64,000 nucleotides of DNA from Chryseomonas sp014190935 (GCF_014190935.1 NZ_JACHVV010000001.1:434001-498000), one strand, 5' to 3'. Numbered from the stretch's first letter, positions 8,697 to 17,558 are shown. The notes: generated by a model from the letters alone, not told the origin. Translations and numbers: made by a program.

Positions 8697-9722
8697 CTAG
8701 CCGAATCCGGCGCCCCAGGTATCGCTGAGCATGAAGCCGGCGGCGAGCGGATCGTCGGGATCGATGCCCAGCTGCTGCAGGCCATAGAGCCAGGCACGTC
8801 CGGTGACTCTTGGCAGTACCGCCGGCCGGCCCGCCACCTCGGTCAGGCCCCGCAAGCCAATAGTGAACTCGCCGCCGATGGTCGAGCGCGAGGTGAGCTG
8901 GTCGCCCACCGCGACCAGGCCGCGCGCGGCCAGGGTGGCGAGGTTCGCCGAACTGCCGGTGCCGCAGGGCGAGCGATCCACCCGGCCCGGCGGCAGGGTG
9001 GTGCAGGTCTGATAGGTGCGGGCGTCCAGGCGCTTGCGGAACATCACGTAGGCGATCTCGTTCACGCTGGGCAGCAGCGGATGCTGGACGTTGAGCTGGC
9101 GACCGATCTCGCCCTTGAGCGCCACACCCAGCTCCGCCAAGGCGCGGGCATGCTCCGGTGCGATGCTCAGCCCGACCTGCTCGACGTCGATTAGCGCGTA
9201 GTAGACCCCGCCGAAGGCGACATCCACCGTCAGGGTGCCATGCTGAGCGGTAGTGACCTGCAGATCCAGCGCCTCGACGAAGGCCGGCACCATGTCCAGG
9301 GAAACGTTCAGGCAGCGGCCGTCACGGCACTCGGCCTGGGCCACCACCAGGCCGGCCGGCGTATCCAGCGTCACCGTGGTCAGCGGCTCCTGCATCGGCA
9401 GAATGCCCAGCTCCAGCAGCGCCGTCACCACGCAGATGCAGTTGCTGCCCGACATGGGATGCGCCTTGTCAGCCTGCAGCACGATAAAGCCCGCCTGGGC
9501 CTCCGGGCGGGTCGGCGGCAGCAGCAGGTTGACCGACATCTGCAGGCAGCCACGTGGCTCCAGGGTCACCAGGCGCCGCAGGCTGTCATCCACCTCGTTG
9601 ATATGATTCATCTTGTCGAGCATGGTCCGCCCGGGCACGTCCAGCACGCCCCCGGTGATGACCTTGCCGATCTCGCCTTCGCAGTGGACTTCTGCCAGTT
9701 GCAGGGTCTTCTTCCAGCGCAT
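8697..9722 (-). CDS. Proline racemase family protein, Ser/Cys type (probable trans-3-hydroxyproline dehydratase or epimerase)
   Basis: A 341-residue member of the proline racemase fold. The start is the ATG giving MRWKKTLQLAEVHCEGE; an AGGACG site precedes it, and the longer upstream frame was rejected. The first catalytic position, normally MCGH, reads MSGSN here, so Ser replaces Cys. The second catalytic motif SPCGTGSSA keeps its Cys. In this family Cys/Cys enzymes racemise or epimerise, while Thr- or Ser-substituted members include trans-3-hydroxy-L-proline dehydratases and some bifunctional epimerases. Together with the Cys/Cys paralogue at 12484 it suggests that the operon handles more than one hydroxyproline isomer. 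The exact reaction is inferred. Confidence 0.82.
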   Translation of the reverse strand: MRWKKTLQLAEVHCEGEIGKVITGGVLDVPGRTMLDKMNHINEVDDSLRRLVTLEPRGCLQMSVNLLLPPTRPEAQAGFIVLQADKAHPMSGSNCICVVTALLELGILPMQEPLTTVTLDTPAGLVVAQAECRDGRCLNVSLDMVPAFVEALDLQVTTAQHGTLTVDVAFGGVYYALIDVEQVGLSIAPEHARALAELGVALKGEIGRQLNVQHPLLPSVNEIAYVMFRKRLDARTYQTCTTLPPGRVDRSPCGTGSSANLATLAARGLVAVGDQLTSRSTIGGEFTIGLRGLTEVAGRPAVLPRVTGRAWLYGLQQLGIDPDDPLAAGFMLSDTWGAGFG

Positions 9723-9732
9723 GAGGGTCGTC

Positions 9733-11214
9733 CTATTTGATGTACCAGCCCCAGGGCTGGTCGCTGTCATAGCGGGTGATCTGCTTGGTTTCCAGATAAT
9801 TCTGCAGGCCCCATTCACCCAGTTCGCGGCCAATGCCGCTCTGCTTGTAGCCGCCCCAGGGCGCTTCGGTAAAGGTTGGCTGCGAGCAGTTGATCCAGAC
9901 GATGCCGGCACGCAGCGCCCGGGCCACCCGCTCGCAGCGGTCCAGGTCGCGGGACATCACCGCAGCGGCCAGGCCGAAGCGGGAGTCGTTGGCGCTGCGT
10001 ACTGCTTCCGCCTCGTTGTCGAAGGGCCGCACGCAGACCACCGGACCAAAGATCTCTTCGCGCCAGATCCAGCTGTCCTCGGCGACGTCAGCGAAGACCG
10101 TAGGTTGCACGTAGTAGCCGGTAGGCAACTGCGCCGGCCGCTCACCGCCGGTGATCAGGCGAGCGCCTTCCTCCTGGCCGCGTGAGATGGCGGCGAGGAC
10201 CTTCTCGTGCTGGCCACGGCTCACCAGCGGGCCCAGCAGTACCCCGGTTTCCAGACCCGGACCGATAGTGATGCGCTGGGCTTCCTGCGCCAGGCGTTCC
10301 AGCAGAGGCTCATAGAGATCGCGCTGCACCAGCACGCGTGAGGTGGCCGAGCAGACCTCGCCCTGGTTCCAGAAGATGCCGAACAGGATCCATTCGACGG
10401 CAGCGTCGAGGTCGGCGTCATCGAAGATGACGAAGGGCGATTTACCGCCCAGCTCCAGGCTGATGTTTTTGATGTCGCGCGCGGCGGCCTGCATGATCCG
10501 GCTGCCGGTCGGCACGCTGCCGGTAAAGGCCAGCTTGTCGACGCCCGGGTGCTCGGCCAGCGGCGCGCCCGCGTCTGCTCCCAGGCCGGTGATCACGTTG
10601 AGGACCCCGGCCGGCAGCCCGGCCTGGTGGCAGATGTCGGCTAGTTCCAAGGCGGTCAGTGGGGTCAGTTCCGAGGGCTTGAGCACCAGGGTGCAGCCGG
10701 CGGCCAGGGCTGGTGCAACCTTCCAGGCGGCCATCAGCAGCGGGAAGTTCCAGGGAATGATGGCGCCTGCCACGCCGATCGGCTCCTGGCGCGCGACGGC
10801 GCTGAAGCGCGCATCGCTCAGGGTGATCGCGCGCTCGCGCTCCCGGTCCAGGCGTTCGGCCTGGTCGGCATAGAAGTCGAAGCAACCGGCGGCGTCGCCG
10901 ATGTCCCACAGCGCTTCGGGAAGTGGCTTGCCGTTGTCGCGCACCTCCAGTTCGGCGAGTTGCTGCTGGCGCTCACGGATCGTCGCCGCGATGCGGCGCA
11001 GCACCTTCGCCCGTTCGGCGCCGCTCTGCTGCGGCCAGGGGCCTTCGTCGAAGGCTCGGCGGGCCGCGCGCACGGCCAGGTCGATGTCCTCGGCGGTCGC
11101 CGCGGCGACCTGGGTAATGGGGGTCTCGAGAGCCGGGTCGAGGGTCTCGAAGGTGCCGCCGCGCAGCGGGCGGACCCACTGGCCGTCGATGTACAGGTGG
11201 TCGTAGGAAGCCAT
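9733..11214 (-). CDS. Aldehyde dehydrogenase (probable 2-oxoglutarate semialdehyde dehydrogenase step)
   Basis: A 493-residue NAD(P)-dependent aldehyde dehydrogenase. PWNFPLLMAAWKVAPALAAG marks the cofactor site, LELGGKSP carries the general-base Glu, and GEVCSATSR carries the catalytic Cys. The C-terminus (GWGLQNYLETKQITRY) resembles betaine-aldehyde-type enzymes. In the 4-hydroxyproline pathway the last step oxidises 2-oxoglutarate semialdehyde to 2-oxoglutarate (LhpG). Position between the racemase paralogue and the FAD dehydrogenase supports that job, but the sequence class alone would also allow an aminoaldehyde substrate. The gene lies 10 bases from the racemase start and 13 from the FAD dehydrogenase stop. 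Confidence 0.87.
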   Translation of the reverse strand: MASYDHLYIDGQWVRPLRGGTFETLDPALETPITQVAAATAEDIDLAVRAARRAFDEGPWPQQSGAERAKVLRRIAATIRERQQQLAELEVRDNGKPLPEALWDIGDAAGCFDFYADQAERLDRERERAITLSDARFSAVARQEPIGVAGAIIPWNFPLLMAAWKVAPALAAGCTLVLKPSELTPLTALELADICHQAGLPAGVLNVITGLGADAGAPLAEHPGVDKLAFTGSVPTGSRIMQAAARDIKNISLELGGKSPFVIFDDADLDAAVEWILFGIFWNQGEVCSATSRVLVQRDLYEPLLERLAQEAQRITIGPGLETGVLLGPLVSRGQHEKVLAAISRGQEEGARLITGGERPAQLPTGYYVQPTVFADVAEDSWIWREEIFGPVVCVRPFDNEAEAVRSANDSRFGLAAAVMSRDLDRCERVARALRAGIVWINCSQPTFTEAPWGGYKQSGIGRELGEWGLQNYLETKQITRYDSDQPWGWYIK

Positions 11215-11227
11215 CGGCGAAGTCCTG

Positions 11228-12487
11228 TCAGAAGCGCGAAGCGCGGAAAGGATGGAGGTCGAGCGTGGTGGCGCGACCGCTGGCCAAATCGGCGATGAGT
11301 CGCCCGGTGGTGGCGCCCAGAGTCAGGCCGAGCTGACCGTGGCCGAAGGCGAGTAGCACGTTGGGCAGGCGCTGGCTGCGATCGATGATCGGCTTGGTGT
11401 CGGGCAGGAAGGGTCGATAGCCTACGCCGTATTCGAAATCGGTCGTGCGCAGCTGTGGCAGCACGCGGCGCGCCTTTTCCAGGATGATGTCGGCGCGGGC
11501 GAAGTTGGGTTTGGCGCCTTCACCCGCGAATTCGATGGTGCCGCCGATCTGCAGGCCGCGGGTCATGGGTGCGAAGCAGAAACCGCCATCGGCGTAGATG
11601 GTGGAGTGGTGGATTTCGATCTCAGGATTTGGCAGTACGACTTGGTAGCCAGCGATTCCCGCTAGGGGGATGGAAAGTCCGAGCTGGCCGAAGAAGGCCC
11701 GCGATCCAGTGCCCGCTGCGATGACGACGCGCTCGGCTGGCAGTCGGCGCCCATCGGCCAGGGTCACCCCGGTGGCCTGGCCCTGCTGCTCGTCGAGGCG
11801 CGTGACCCGTTCGCGGATGCGCCGGCCACCGGCTTGCTCGAAGCTGGCGGTGAGGGCGGCGATGAAACCTTCGGTATCGCTGACCGCGCGCCAGTCGGGA
11901 AACAGCAGGCCGTGCTTGAAGCGTCCGGCAAGGGCTGGTTCCAGATCGGCGATGGCAGCAGCGTCCAGTTCTTCCACCTGGAAGCCCAGCCGCTCGCGTA
12001 ATTCGAAATGATGACGCTCCTGGGCCAGGCCCTGTGGCGTGGCGAAGACCTCGAGGATGGGGCGCTCGCCAAGCAGGCGCTTGTCGGGACAGGCCTCCAG
12101 CAGCACGGCGTAATCGTGGTAGACCTCCCGGGTCAGGGTCGCCAGCTCCGCGGCGATCGTCTGGATGCGCGCGGGCCGGGCACAGGCCAGGAAGCGCAGG
12201 AACCAGGGGAGGATGCCGGGTAGCGCACTGGGCCGCAGGGCCAGCGGACCCTGTTGATCCAGCAGCCAACCGGGGATCTTCTTCAGGATGCCCGGCTTGG
12301 ACAGGGGCACCACCTCGCTGACGGCCATCTGGCCACAACTCCATTTGGCCGTGCTGTCGCCTGGCGCGGCGGGATCGATCAGCGTCACTGCCAGGCCATC
12401 CCGTTGCAGCCACAGGGCGCAGCACACCCCGACGATACCGCCACCGACGACGATCGCGGTCTTGGTGGCGCCAGGCTCAATACTCAT
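11228..12487 (-). CDS. lhpB: FAD-dependent D-amino acid dehydrogenase family protein (probable D-hydroxyproline dehydrogenase)
   Basis: A 419-residue DAO/DadA-type flavoprotein. The dinucleotide motif GGGIVGVCCALWL is near residue 15, and the C-terminal FAD contact GHGQLGLTLG is typical of DadA. In hydroxyproline degradation it would oxidise cis-4-hydroxy-D-proline to 1-pyrroline-4-hydroxy-2-carboxylate and pass electrons to the membrane chain. Its start overlaps the stop of the 4-hydroxyproline epimerase (12484) by 4 bases, tying the two consecutive steps together. The single-chain form contrasts with the multi-subunit enzyme reported in some pseudomonads. The symbol rests on context. Confidence 0.83.
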   Translation of the reverse strand: MSIEPGATKTAIVVGGGIVGVCCALWLQRDGLAVTLIDPAAPGDSTAKWSCGQMAVSEVVPLSKPGILKKIPGWLLDQQGPLALRPSALPGILPWFLRFLACARPARIQTIAAELATLTREVYHDYAVLLEACPDKRLLGERPILEVFATPQGLAQERHHFELRERLGFQVEELDAAAIADLEPALAGRFKHGLLFPDWRAVSDTEGFIAALTASFEQAGGRRIRERVTRLDEQQGQATGVTLADGRRLPAERVVIAAGTGSRAFFGQLGLSIPLAGIAGYQVVLPNPEIEIHHSTIYADGGFCFAPMTRGLQIGGTIEFAGEGAKPNFARADIILEKARRVLPQLRTTDFEYGVGYRPFLPDTKPIIDRSQRLPNVLLAFGHGQLGLTLGATTGRLIADLASGRATTLDLHPFRASRF

Positions 12488-13530
12488 AGTGCGTTCTCGA
12501 TATGGGGTTGGGGCATGCGAAAATCCGCCAGGTCAAAGCCTTGCCAGTAAGGTTGGGACTCGTCCACGATAAACTCGCTGCGGCCGGTGATGAATGCACT
12601 CCCTTCTATGCTCGGAATCACTGCTGGCCAGCCATTGGCCAAGTAGGTGGTGTCTTCGACCCGACCGATGAAGCGACTGCCGATGAGGCTTTCGTGGGGA
12701 TAGGCTTCACCAGGCTGGAGCAAGCCACGAGCGTAACGCTGGGCGACCCGGGCTGACGTACCGGTCCCGCAGGGAGAGCGATCGATGAGGCTGCTGCCGG
12801 CGATCACCACACTGCGGCCGCGCGACGTTTCGGCACGAGGCGCGCCGGTCCACATGCAGTGTCGGACGCCGCGGATACGAGGATCCTCGGGGTGTACCAC
12901 GTCGATCTCGGCATTGACCTGCGCCTGCAAGGCTGTTCCCCAGGTCAGCAGTTGCTCCGGGGTGAAGTGCTCACAGCCCGGGAAGTTTGGCTGTACCTCG
13001 ATGATCGGGTAGAAGTTACCGCCGTAGGCGATATCCAGTTGCAGCCGCCCCAGAGGAGCGAAATCCAGTTCGACGTCTCTGTGCAGCAGGAATCCCGGGA
13101 CGTTGCAAAAACGGACGCTCAACACCTTGTTGCCGGACATGACGTAGGTCGCCTCGATTCGCCCTGCGGGCACATCCACCACGACTCGGCCCGGCTTATG
13201 CGGTCGGATGAGACCTGTTTCGAGGCCGAAGGTGATGGAGCCGAGCGTCGCGTGTCCGCACATGGGCAGACAACCGGAGGTCTCTATGAACAGCAGGCTG
13301 CAGTCGGATCCCTCGTTGAGGGGAGGGTAGAGCAGGGTGCCGGACATATGGCTATGTCCACGCGGCTCCAGCATGAGGGTGCGACGAATCCAATCGTGGT
13401 CGCGTACGAACTCCTCGCGCCGCTCGCTCATGGTGGCACCTTCGAGCGTTGGCGCGCCCTCGATTACCATGCGTACCGGCATGCCTTCCGTGTGACCTTC
13501 GATACAGCTGAAGCGATGTTGGCGTGTCAT
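12484..13530 (-). CDS. lhpA: 4-hydroxyproline 2-epimerase (Cys/Cys proline racemase family)
   Basis: A 348-residue proline-racemase-fold enzyme with both catalytic cysteines: MCGHATLG in the N-terminal half and SPCGTGTSA in the C-terminal half. The start MTRQHRFSCIEGHTEGMPVR matches the usual N-terminus of 4-hydroxyproline epimerases. It interconverts trans-4-hydroxy-L-proline and cis-4-hydroxy-D-proline, the entry step of the pathway. GGAGAG before the ATG lies just after a strong intercistronic hairpin (13542-13568). The downstream FAD dehydrogenase overlaps its stop. Confidence 0.9.
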   Translation of the reverse strand: MTRQHRFSCIEGHTEGMPVRMVIEGAPTLEGATMSERREEFVRDHDWIRRTLMLEPRGHSHMSGTLLYPPLNEGSDCSLLFIETSGCLPMCGHATLGSITFGLETGLIRPHKPGRVVVDVPAGRIEATYVMSGNKVLSVRFCNVPGFLLHRDVELDFAPLGRLQLDIAYGGNFYPIIEVQPNFPGCEHFTPEQLLTWGTALQAQVNAEIDVVHPEDPRIRGVRHCMWTGAPRAETSRGRSVVIAGSSLIDRSPCGTGTSARVAQRYARGLLQPGEAYPHESLIGSRFIGRVEDTTYLANGWPAVIPSIEGSAFITGRSEFIVDESQPYWQGFDLADFRMPQPHIENAL

Positions 13531-13541
13531 GAAAGCTCTCC

Positions 13542-13568
13542 ACCCACCTCATCAACGATGAGGTGGGT
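13542..13568 (-). promoter_or_regulatory. Intercistronic hairpin upstream of the epimerase ribosome site
   Basis: A perfect 11-base stem, ACCCACCTCAT (13542-13552) with ATGAGGTGGGT (13558-13568), and a 5-base loop lie between the deaminase stop and the epimerase start. In the transcript the stem ends directly before the GGAGAG ribosome site of the epimerase. No T-run follows, so mRNA stabilisation or tuning of translation is more likely than termination. Confidence 0.7.
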
Positions 13569-13575
13569 CTCAGGA

Positions 13576-14454
13576 TCAACGTTGCGAGGCTTCGAAAATC
13601 GCGCGGAATTCCGCCTTTTCCGCCTCGCTCAACGGCAGCAGCGGCAGACGCGCATTGCCGGAATTGAAGCCGGCCAGCTCGCAACCGTATTTCACCTTCT
13701 GGATGAATTTGCCCTGCTCCATGCTCGCCAGTACGGGGAACAGTGAGCGCATGACAGCCTGGGCACCCTGGATGTCGCCGGCCGCGAAGGCGCGCTGGAA
13801 GGCGACGACCTGGTCGGGGAAGCAATTGGCCGGTCCGCAGATCCAGCTGGTAGCGCCCCACAGGAAGAAGTCCAGCGCCTGGTCGTCCGAGCCGCAGGAC
13901 AATTGATAGTCACCCTTGAAGTTCTCGCCGATCTCGATCGCGCGCAGCAGGTTGCCGGAGCTCTCCTTGATGCCGACTACACGCGGGTGGTGGCGGAACG
14001 CTTCCAGGACCGACGTACCGACTTCGACGTTGGTTCTGATCGGGTAGTTGTAGAGGATGACATTGATGTCGGCGAAGGCGTCCAGCACCGCCTGGTAGTG
14101 GCCGATCAGCTCCTCCTGGGAGGGCAGGGCGTAGAACGGGGGCGCCAGAAGAATGTTGGTGAAGCCGCACTCTATTGCCTGGCGAACCTGCGCGATCACT
14201 TCACGAGTACTGGCGCCATTGCAGTTGGCGATCAGCGTGCCCTTGCCATTGGCGACTTCCTTGACCGTGCGCATCACCAGGCGGCGCTCGGCATCGTCCA
14301 GGGCGTAGTACTCGCCGGTAGAGCCCAGGGCGACGAAGCCGGACACGCCAGCGTTGAGCTGATACTCGACGATGGAGGCCAGGGTCGCGCCGTCGACGTG
14401 ACCGGATTTGTCGAAGGGGGTGACGAGAGCGGGAAGGATGCCTTGCATTTTCAT
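13576..14454 (-). CDS. lhpC: Dihydrodipicolinate synthase family protein (probable 1-pyrroline-4-hydroxy-2-carboxylate deaminase)
   Basis: A 292-residue TIM-barrel protein of the DHDPS/N-acetylneuraminate lyase family. Visible motifs are GSTGEYYALDDAER near residue 45, ILYNYPIRTNVE with the catalytic-triad Tyr near 138, and VVGIKESSGN with the Schiff-base Lys near 165. In hydroxyproline degradation this family member converts 1-pyrroline-4-hydroxy-2-carboxylate to 2-oxoglutarate semialdehyde and ammonia. The gene sits between the permeases and the epimerase on the same strand. The specific substrate follows from the neighbours; the fold and catalytic residues are seen directly. Confidence 0.87.
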   Translation of the reverse strand: MKMQGILPALVTPFDKSGHVDGATLASIVEYQLNAGVSGFVALGSTGEYYALDDAERRLVMRTVKEVANGKGTLIANCNGASTREVIAQVRQAIECGFTNILLAPPFYALPSQEELIGHYQAVLDAFADINVILYNYPIRTNVEVGTSVLEAFRHHPRVVGIKESSGNLLRAIEIGENFKGDYQLSCGSDDQALDFFLWGATSWICGPANCFPDQVVAFQRAFAAGDIQGAQAVMRSLFPVLASMEQGKFIQKVKYGCELAGFNSGNARLPLLPLSEAEKAEFRAIFEASQR

Positions 14455-14480
14455 GAGAGTGCCTCTTCAGGATGGGTCAG

Positions 14481-15152
14481 TTAATAGGCAAAGCGCCGTA
14501 GCAGCCGGGCCTCGACGAGGCCGACCAGACGGGTCAGGGGAAAGGCGATGCAGAAGTAGATGACGGCCACCGCCGAGAGGAACTCGACCGGACGCGCCGT
14601 GCTGTTGGAAAGGTTCTGGCCGACGAACATCAGGTCCGCCACCCCGACCGAGGAGATCAGGGCACTTTCCTTGAATAGGCTGATGACGTTGGAGAGCAGC
14701 GGCGGAATGGCGCGCAACAGGGCCTGGGGAAAGATCACATAGAGAACCTTCACCGCGGGCGTCAGGCCGAGGGCCACACAGGCGTCATGCTGTTCGCCAG
14801 CGATGGACTTGAGCGCGCCGCGGAAGGTCTCGCTGGTGATGGCCGCCATGAACAGCGTGAGGGAGATCACCACCGAGACGTAGGGTGAGATCGACAGGCC
14901 GAACACCACCGGAAAGCAGAAGAACACCCAGAACAGCTGGATCAGCAGCGGCGTGCCGCGAAAGAACTCCACATAGAGCCGCACCGGCGCCCGCAGCAGC
15001 CGGCTGGGCGCCAGTTGGACCAGACTCAGACCGAAACCCAGCAGGCTGCCCACCAGGGCGCAGCCGAGGGTGATGGTCAGCGTCAGCCCCAGGCCCTTGA
15101 TCAGCACCTGCCAGTAGCCGAGCACGATGGAAAAGTCGAGGTGCATGTCCAT
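14481..15152 (-). CDS. Amino acid ABC transporter permease (HisM/GlnP type)
   Basis: A 223-residue inner-membrane permease of the polar amino acid uptake family with about five membrane helices. The cytoplasmic EAA loop (ALGLTPAVKVLYVIFPQALL) contacts the ATPase. It is the second of two adjacent permeases. Its start is one base past the stop of the other, so the two are translationally coupled and probably form the heterodimeric channel. Hydroxyproline is the likely cargo from context. Confidence 0.9.
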   Translation of the reverse strand: MDMHLDFSIVLGYWQVLIKGLGLTLTITLGCALVGSLLGFGLSLVQLAPSRLLRAPVRLYVEFFRGTPLLIQLFWVFFCFPVVFGLSISPYVSVVISLTLFMAAITSETFRGALKSIAGEQHDACVALGLTPAVKVLYVIFPQALLRAIPPLLSNVISLFKESALISSVGVADLMFVGQNLSNSTARPVEFLSAVAVIYFCIAFPLTRLVGLVEARLLRRFAY

Positions 15153-15153
15153 C

Positions 15154-15825
15154 TCAGCGCTCCAGGGCCGCGTCTTGGCGGCGTTCGACGAACCGCACCA
15201 ACTGGGCGATCGGCAAGGACAGGGCGAAGTAGATCAGTGCGATCAGCGAGTAGGTTTCTAGCGGGCGATAGGCTTCGGTGGCGATGGATTTGCCGATGTA
15301 CATCAGGTCGGCCACGGCCACGATGGCGACCAGGGCGCTCTGCTGCAGGATGCCGATGCCATTGGTCATCAGCACCGGAAGGGCGCTGCGCAAGGCCTGC
15401 GGCAGGACCACATAGAAGGTACGGTTCAAGGGTCCCAGACCGAGGGCGACGCTGGCATCCAGATGCTCGCGGGGGACGGCCTGCACGCCGGCCCGATAGG
15501 CCTCGGCATTGAACGCGGTCAGGTTCAGGCCCAGCGCCAAGACGCCCATGGTGATGGGATCGACGAAGACGTTGAACAGCATGGGCACGCAGTAGAAGAA
15601 CCAGACGATCTGCAGCAGCACGGGGGTGCAGCGAAAGAACTCGATGAACAGCTGGGCGGGCAGTCGTACCAGGCGCCAGCGATTCGAGGTCAGCAGGCAC
15701 AGCAGGAAGCCCAGCACCAGGCCCATGAGGTTGGCGGCCAGCGCCAGCTGCAGCGTCACCTTGAGGCCCTGCCAGAGCGGACCCAGGGTGCCGTTGAGAA
15801 AATGAAAGTCGAATTGATAGTTCAT
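15154..15825 (-). CDS. Amino acid ABC transporter permease
   Basis: A 223-residue permease of the same family as its neighbour. The EAA loop reads ALGLGPLNRTFYVVLPQAL. The start MNYQFDFHFLNG was preferred over a longer upstream frame that runs into the ATPase gene and has no membrane or permease features. The ATPase gene stop (15836) lies 10 bases away. The ends FVERRQDAALER and FVEARLLRRFAY of the two permeases are alike, which suggests an old tandem duplication. Confidence 0.9.
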   Translation of the reverse strand: MNYQFDFHFLNGTLGPLWQGLKVTLQLALAANLMGLVLGFLLCLLTSNRWRLVRLPAQLFIEFFRCTPVLLQIVWFFYCVPMLFNVFVDPITMGVLALGLNLTAFNAEAYRAGVQAVPREHLDASVALGLGPLNRTFYVVLPQALRSALPVLMTNGIGILQQSALVAIVAVADLMYIGKSIATEAYRPLETYSLIALIYFALSLPIAQLVRFVERRQDAALER

Positions 15826-15835
15826 GGCGCCGTCC

Positions 15836-16657
15836 TCACTCCAGGTGCAGGACCTTTTCCAGGAATTCCCGGGTACGGGGCTCACGCGGACGGCGGAACA
15901 GTTCCTCGGGCGGGCCTTCCTCGACCGGCCGGCCATTGGCGCAGAACACCACGCGGGTAGCGATGTGCTTGGCGAAGTGCATGTCGTGGGTGACGATGAT
16001 CATCGCCATGCGCTGCTCGGCCAGTTGCAGCATCACGTTCTGCACCTCGATCACCATTTCCGGGTCGAGGGCGGAGGTGACCTCGTCGAAGAGCATGAGC
16101 GCCGGTTCCAGCATCAGCGCGCGGGCGATGGCGACCCGCTGCTTCTGGCCACCCGACAACTGGCTGGGATAGGCGTGCAGCTTGCTTTCCAGACCCAGCC
16201 GGGCGAGGTACAGTCGGGCCTTTTCGGTGGCTTCGGCGCGTGACAGGCCGCGCACCTTCATGGGCGCCAGGACCAGATTGCCCAGCACCGACAGGTGAGG
16301 AAACAGGGTGTAGTGCTGGAACACCATGCCGATCTGCCGGTGCAGGTCTCGATCCAGTACGCGACTGCGACCGTTGCTACCTTCTATATAGGGCTGCCCC
16401 TGGAAGTGGATGCGGCCGTCCTGGATGCTTTCCAGTCCCATCATCACGCGCAGCAGCGAACTCTTGCCGCTGCCACTCGGGCCGATGATCACCAGGCGGT
16501 CGTCGGCACGCATGTCCAGGCAGAAGTCGTCCATGACCTTGAGATCCGGGCCATAGCTCTTGCACACGTGCTGGAACTGGACGAAGCCATCGGGACCCGG
16601 TCGGGCGTCCGGCGTGGGGGTGGCAAAGGGCGTCGGCATGATGGAAACGGCTTTCAT
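15836..16657 (-). CDS. Amino acid ABC transporter ATP-binding protein
   Basis: A 273-residue ATPase with Walker A GPSGSGKSS near residue 59, the signature LSGGQKQRVAIARAL near 163 and Walker B LMLFDEVTSALDPE. The sequence is close to GlnQ/HisP-type ATPases. A 25-residue N-terminal extension precedes the usual domain; a Met at residue 7 (16639) is an alternative start. It energises the two permeases downstream and would work with the binding protein encoded upstream at 16713-17558. Confidence 0.92.
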   Translation of the reverse strand: MKAVSIMPTPFATPTPDARPGPDGFVQFQHVCKSYGPDLKVMDDFCLDMRADDRLVIIGPSGSGKSSLLRVMMGLESIQDGRIHFQGQPYIEGSNGRSRVLDRDLHRQIGMVFQHYTLFPHLSVLGNLVLAPMKVRGLSRAEATEKARLYLARLGLESKLHAYPSQLSGGQKQRVAIARALMLEPALMLFDEVTSALDPEMVIEVQNVMLQLAEQRMAMIIVTHDMHFAKHIATRVVFCANGRPVEEGPPEELFRRPREPRTREFLEKVLHLE

Positions 16658-16675
16658 AGGGGCGAACTCCGGTAG

Positions 16676-16695
16676 GGACTCGTCAGGACGAGTCC
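16676..16695 (-). promoter_or_regulatory. Intercistronic hairpin between binding protein and ATPase genes
   Basis: A perfect 8-base stem, GGACTCGT (16676-16683) with ACGAGTCC (16688-16695). In the operon direction no T-run follows it. Stem-loops after a solute-binding-protein gene commonly protect its mRNA and give higher binding-protein than permease levels. A T-run follows on the opposite strand, so it could also block antisense transcription. Confidence 0.6.
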
Positions 16696-16712
16696 TTTTT
16701 CTCAGCGGCGGA

Positions 16713-17558
16713 TTACGGGGCTTTCTGGGCGTTGGCCTGCTCGGAGGCCTTGTCTACGAGGGCAGCGATCTCACCGGTCTCGCGACGCTGGGTGAGATAG
16801 ATGTTCAGTACCTGCAGGTCGGCCCAGGAGATGTCGCGACGTACACCAAAGGCCACGCCCTGTTTTGCCAGTGCTGGCTTGGGCAATATCTCCCGCGCCC
16901 ACGTCGGATTGGCGACCGCGAAGAGGTGATTGGTATCGCTGGCGTCGACCAGCACATCGGCACGCCGCGACATCACGGCCAGGCGTGTCTCGTCCATGCC
17001 GGGCAGGCGCATGATGGTGCCCTGCTTGACGACCGCCGAGATGGCCTTGTCTTGGGCTGTACCTGACATCACGGCGAACGTCACTCCCGGCTTGTCGATG
17101 TCAGCCAGGATGTCGCCTGCATTGGCAAACTTGGGGTTGTCCTTGTTGACCAGCAGAGACACCTGATAGTCGGTCGCCGCCGTGCTGAAGGCTACCGCCA
17201 GTGCGCGCTCCGGCGTCTGATTGAGCGCCATGGCCAGATCCCACTTGCCGCCCTGCAAGCCGGCCACCAAGTTGTCCCAGTTGGTGTCGACGAACTCGAC
17301 CTTGACCTTGAGCACTCGCTCGCCGAAATCCCGGCAGAGATCAACGAAGTAGCCGCTGTATTTCGCCGAGGCGGCATCCCGCATCACATAGGGCGCTGCG
17401 ACAGCCGCACCGCATTTCAGGACGCCCGCTTTTTGAACCTGTTGCCACACACCGGCCTGTTCAGCCTGGGCGACCGGTTGCCAGAGGAGGGCGCTGGCAA
17501 CTGCCAGACTGCCCAGGACTGCACGAAAGGATTGCGAACACGTAAGACGCCGAGCCAT
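16713..17558 (-). CDS. Amino acid ABC transporter substrate-binding protein
   Basis: A 281-residue periplasmic binding protein of the SBP_bac_3 family. The ATG at 17558 gives MARRLTCSQSFRAVLGSLAV, a signal peptide with probable cleavage after VAQAEQ. A longer frame to 17723 was rejected because it would bury the signal peptide. Mature features include CGAAVAAPYVMRDAASAKYSGYFVDLCRDF and a late FGVRRDISW stretch, as in polar amino acid binding proteins. It is the first gene of the minus-strand operon and its likely ligand is hydroxyproline. Confidence 0.88.
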   Translation of the reverse strand: MARRLTCSQSFRAVLGSLAVASALLWQPVAQAEQAGVWQQVQKAGVLKCGAAVAAPYVMRDAASAKYSGYFVDLCRDFGERVLKVKVEFVDTNWDNLVAGLQGGKWDLAMALNQTPERALAVAFSTAATDYQVSLLVNKDNPKFANAGDILADIDKPGVTFAVMSGTAQDKAISAVVKQGTIMRLPGMDETRLAVMSRRADVLVDASDTNHLFAVANPTWAREILPKPALAKQGVAFGVRRDISWADLQVLNIYLTQRRETGEIAALVDKASEQANAQKAP

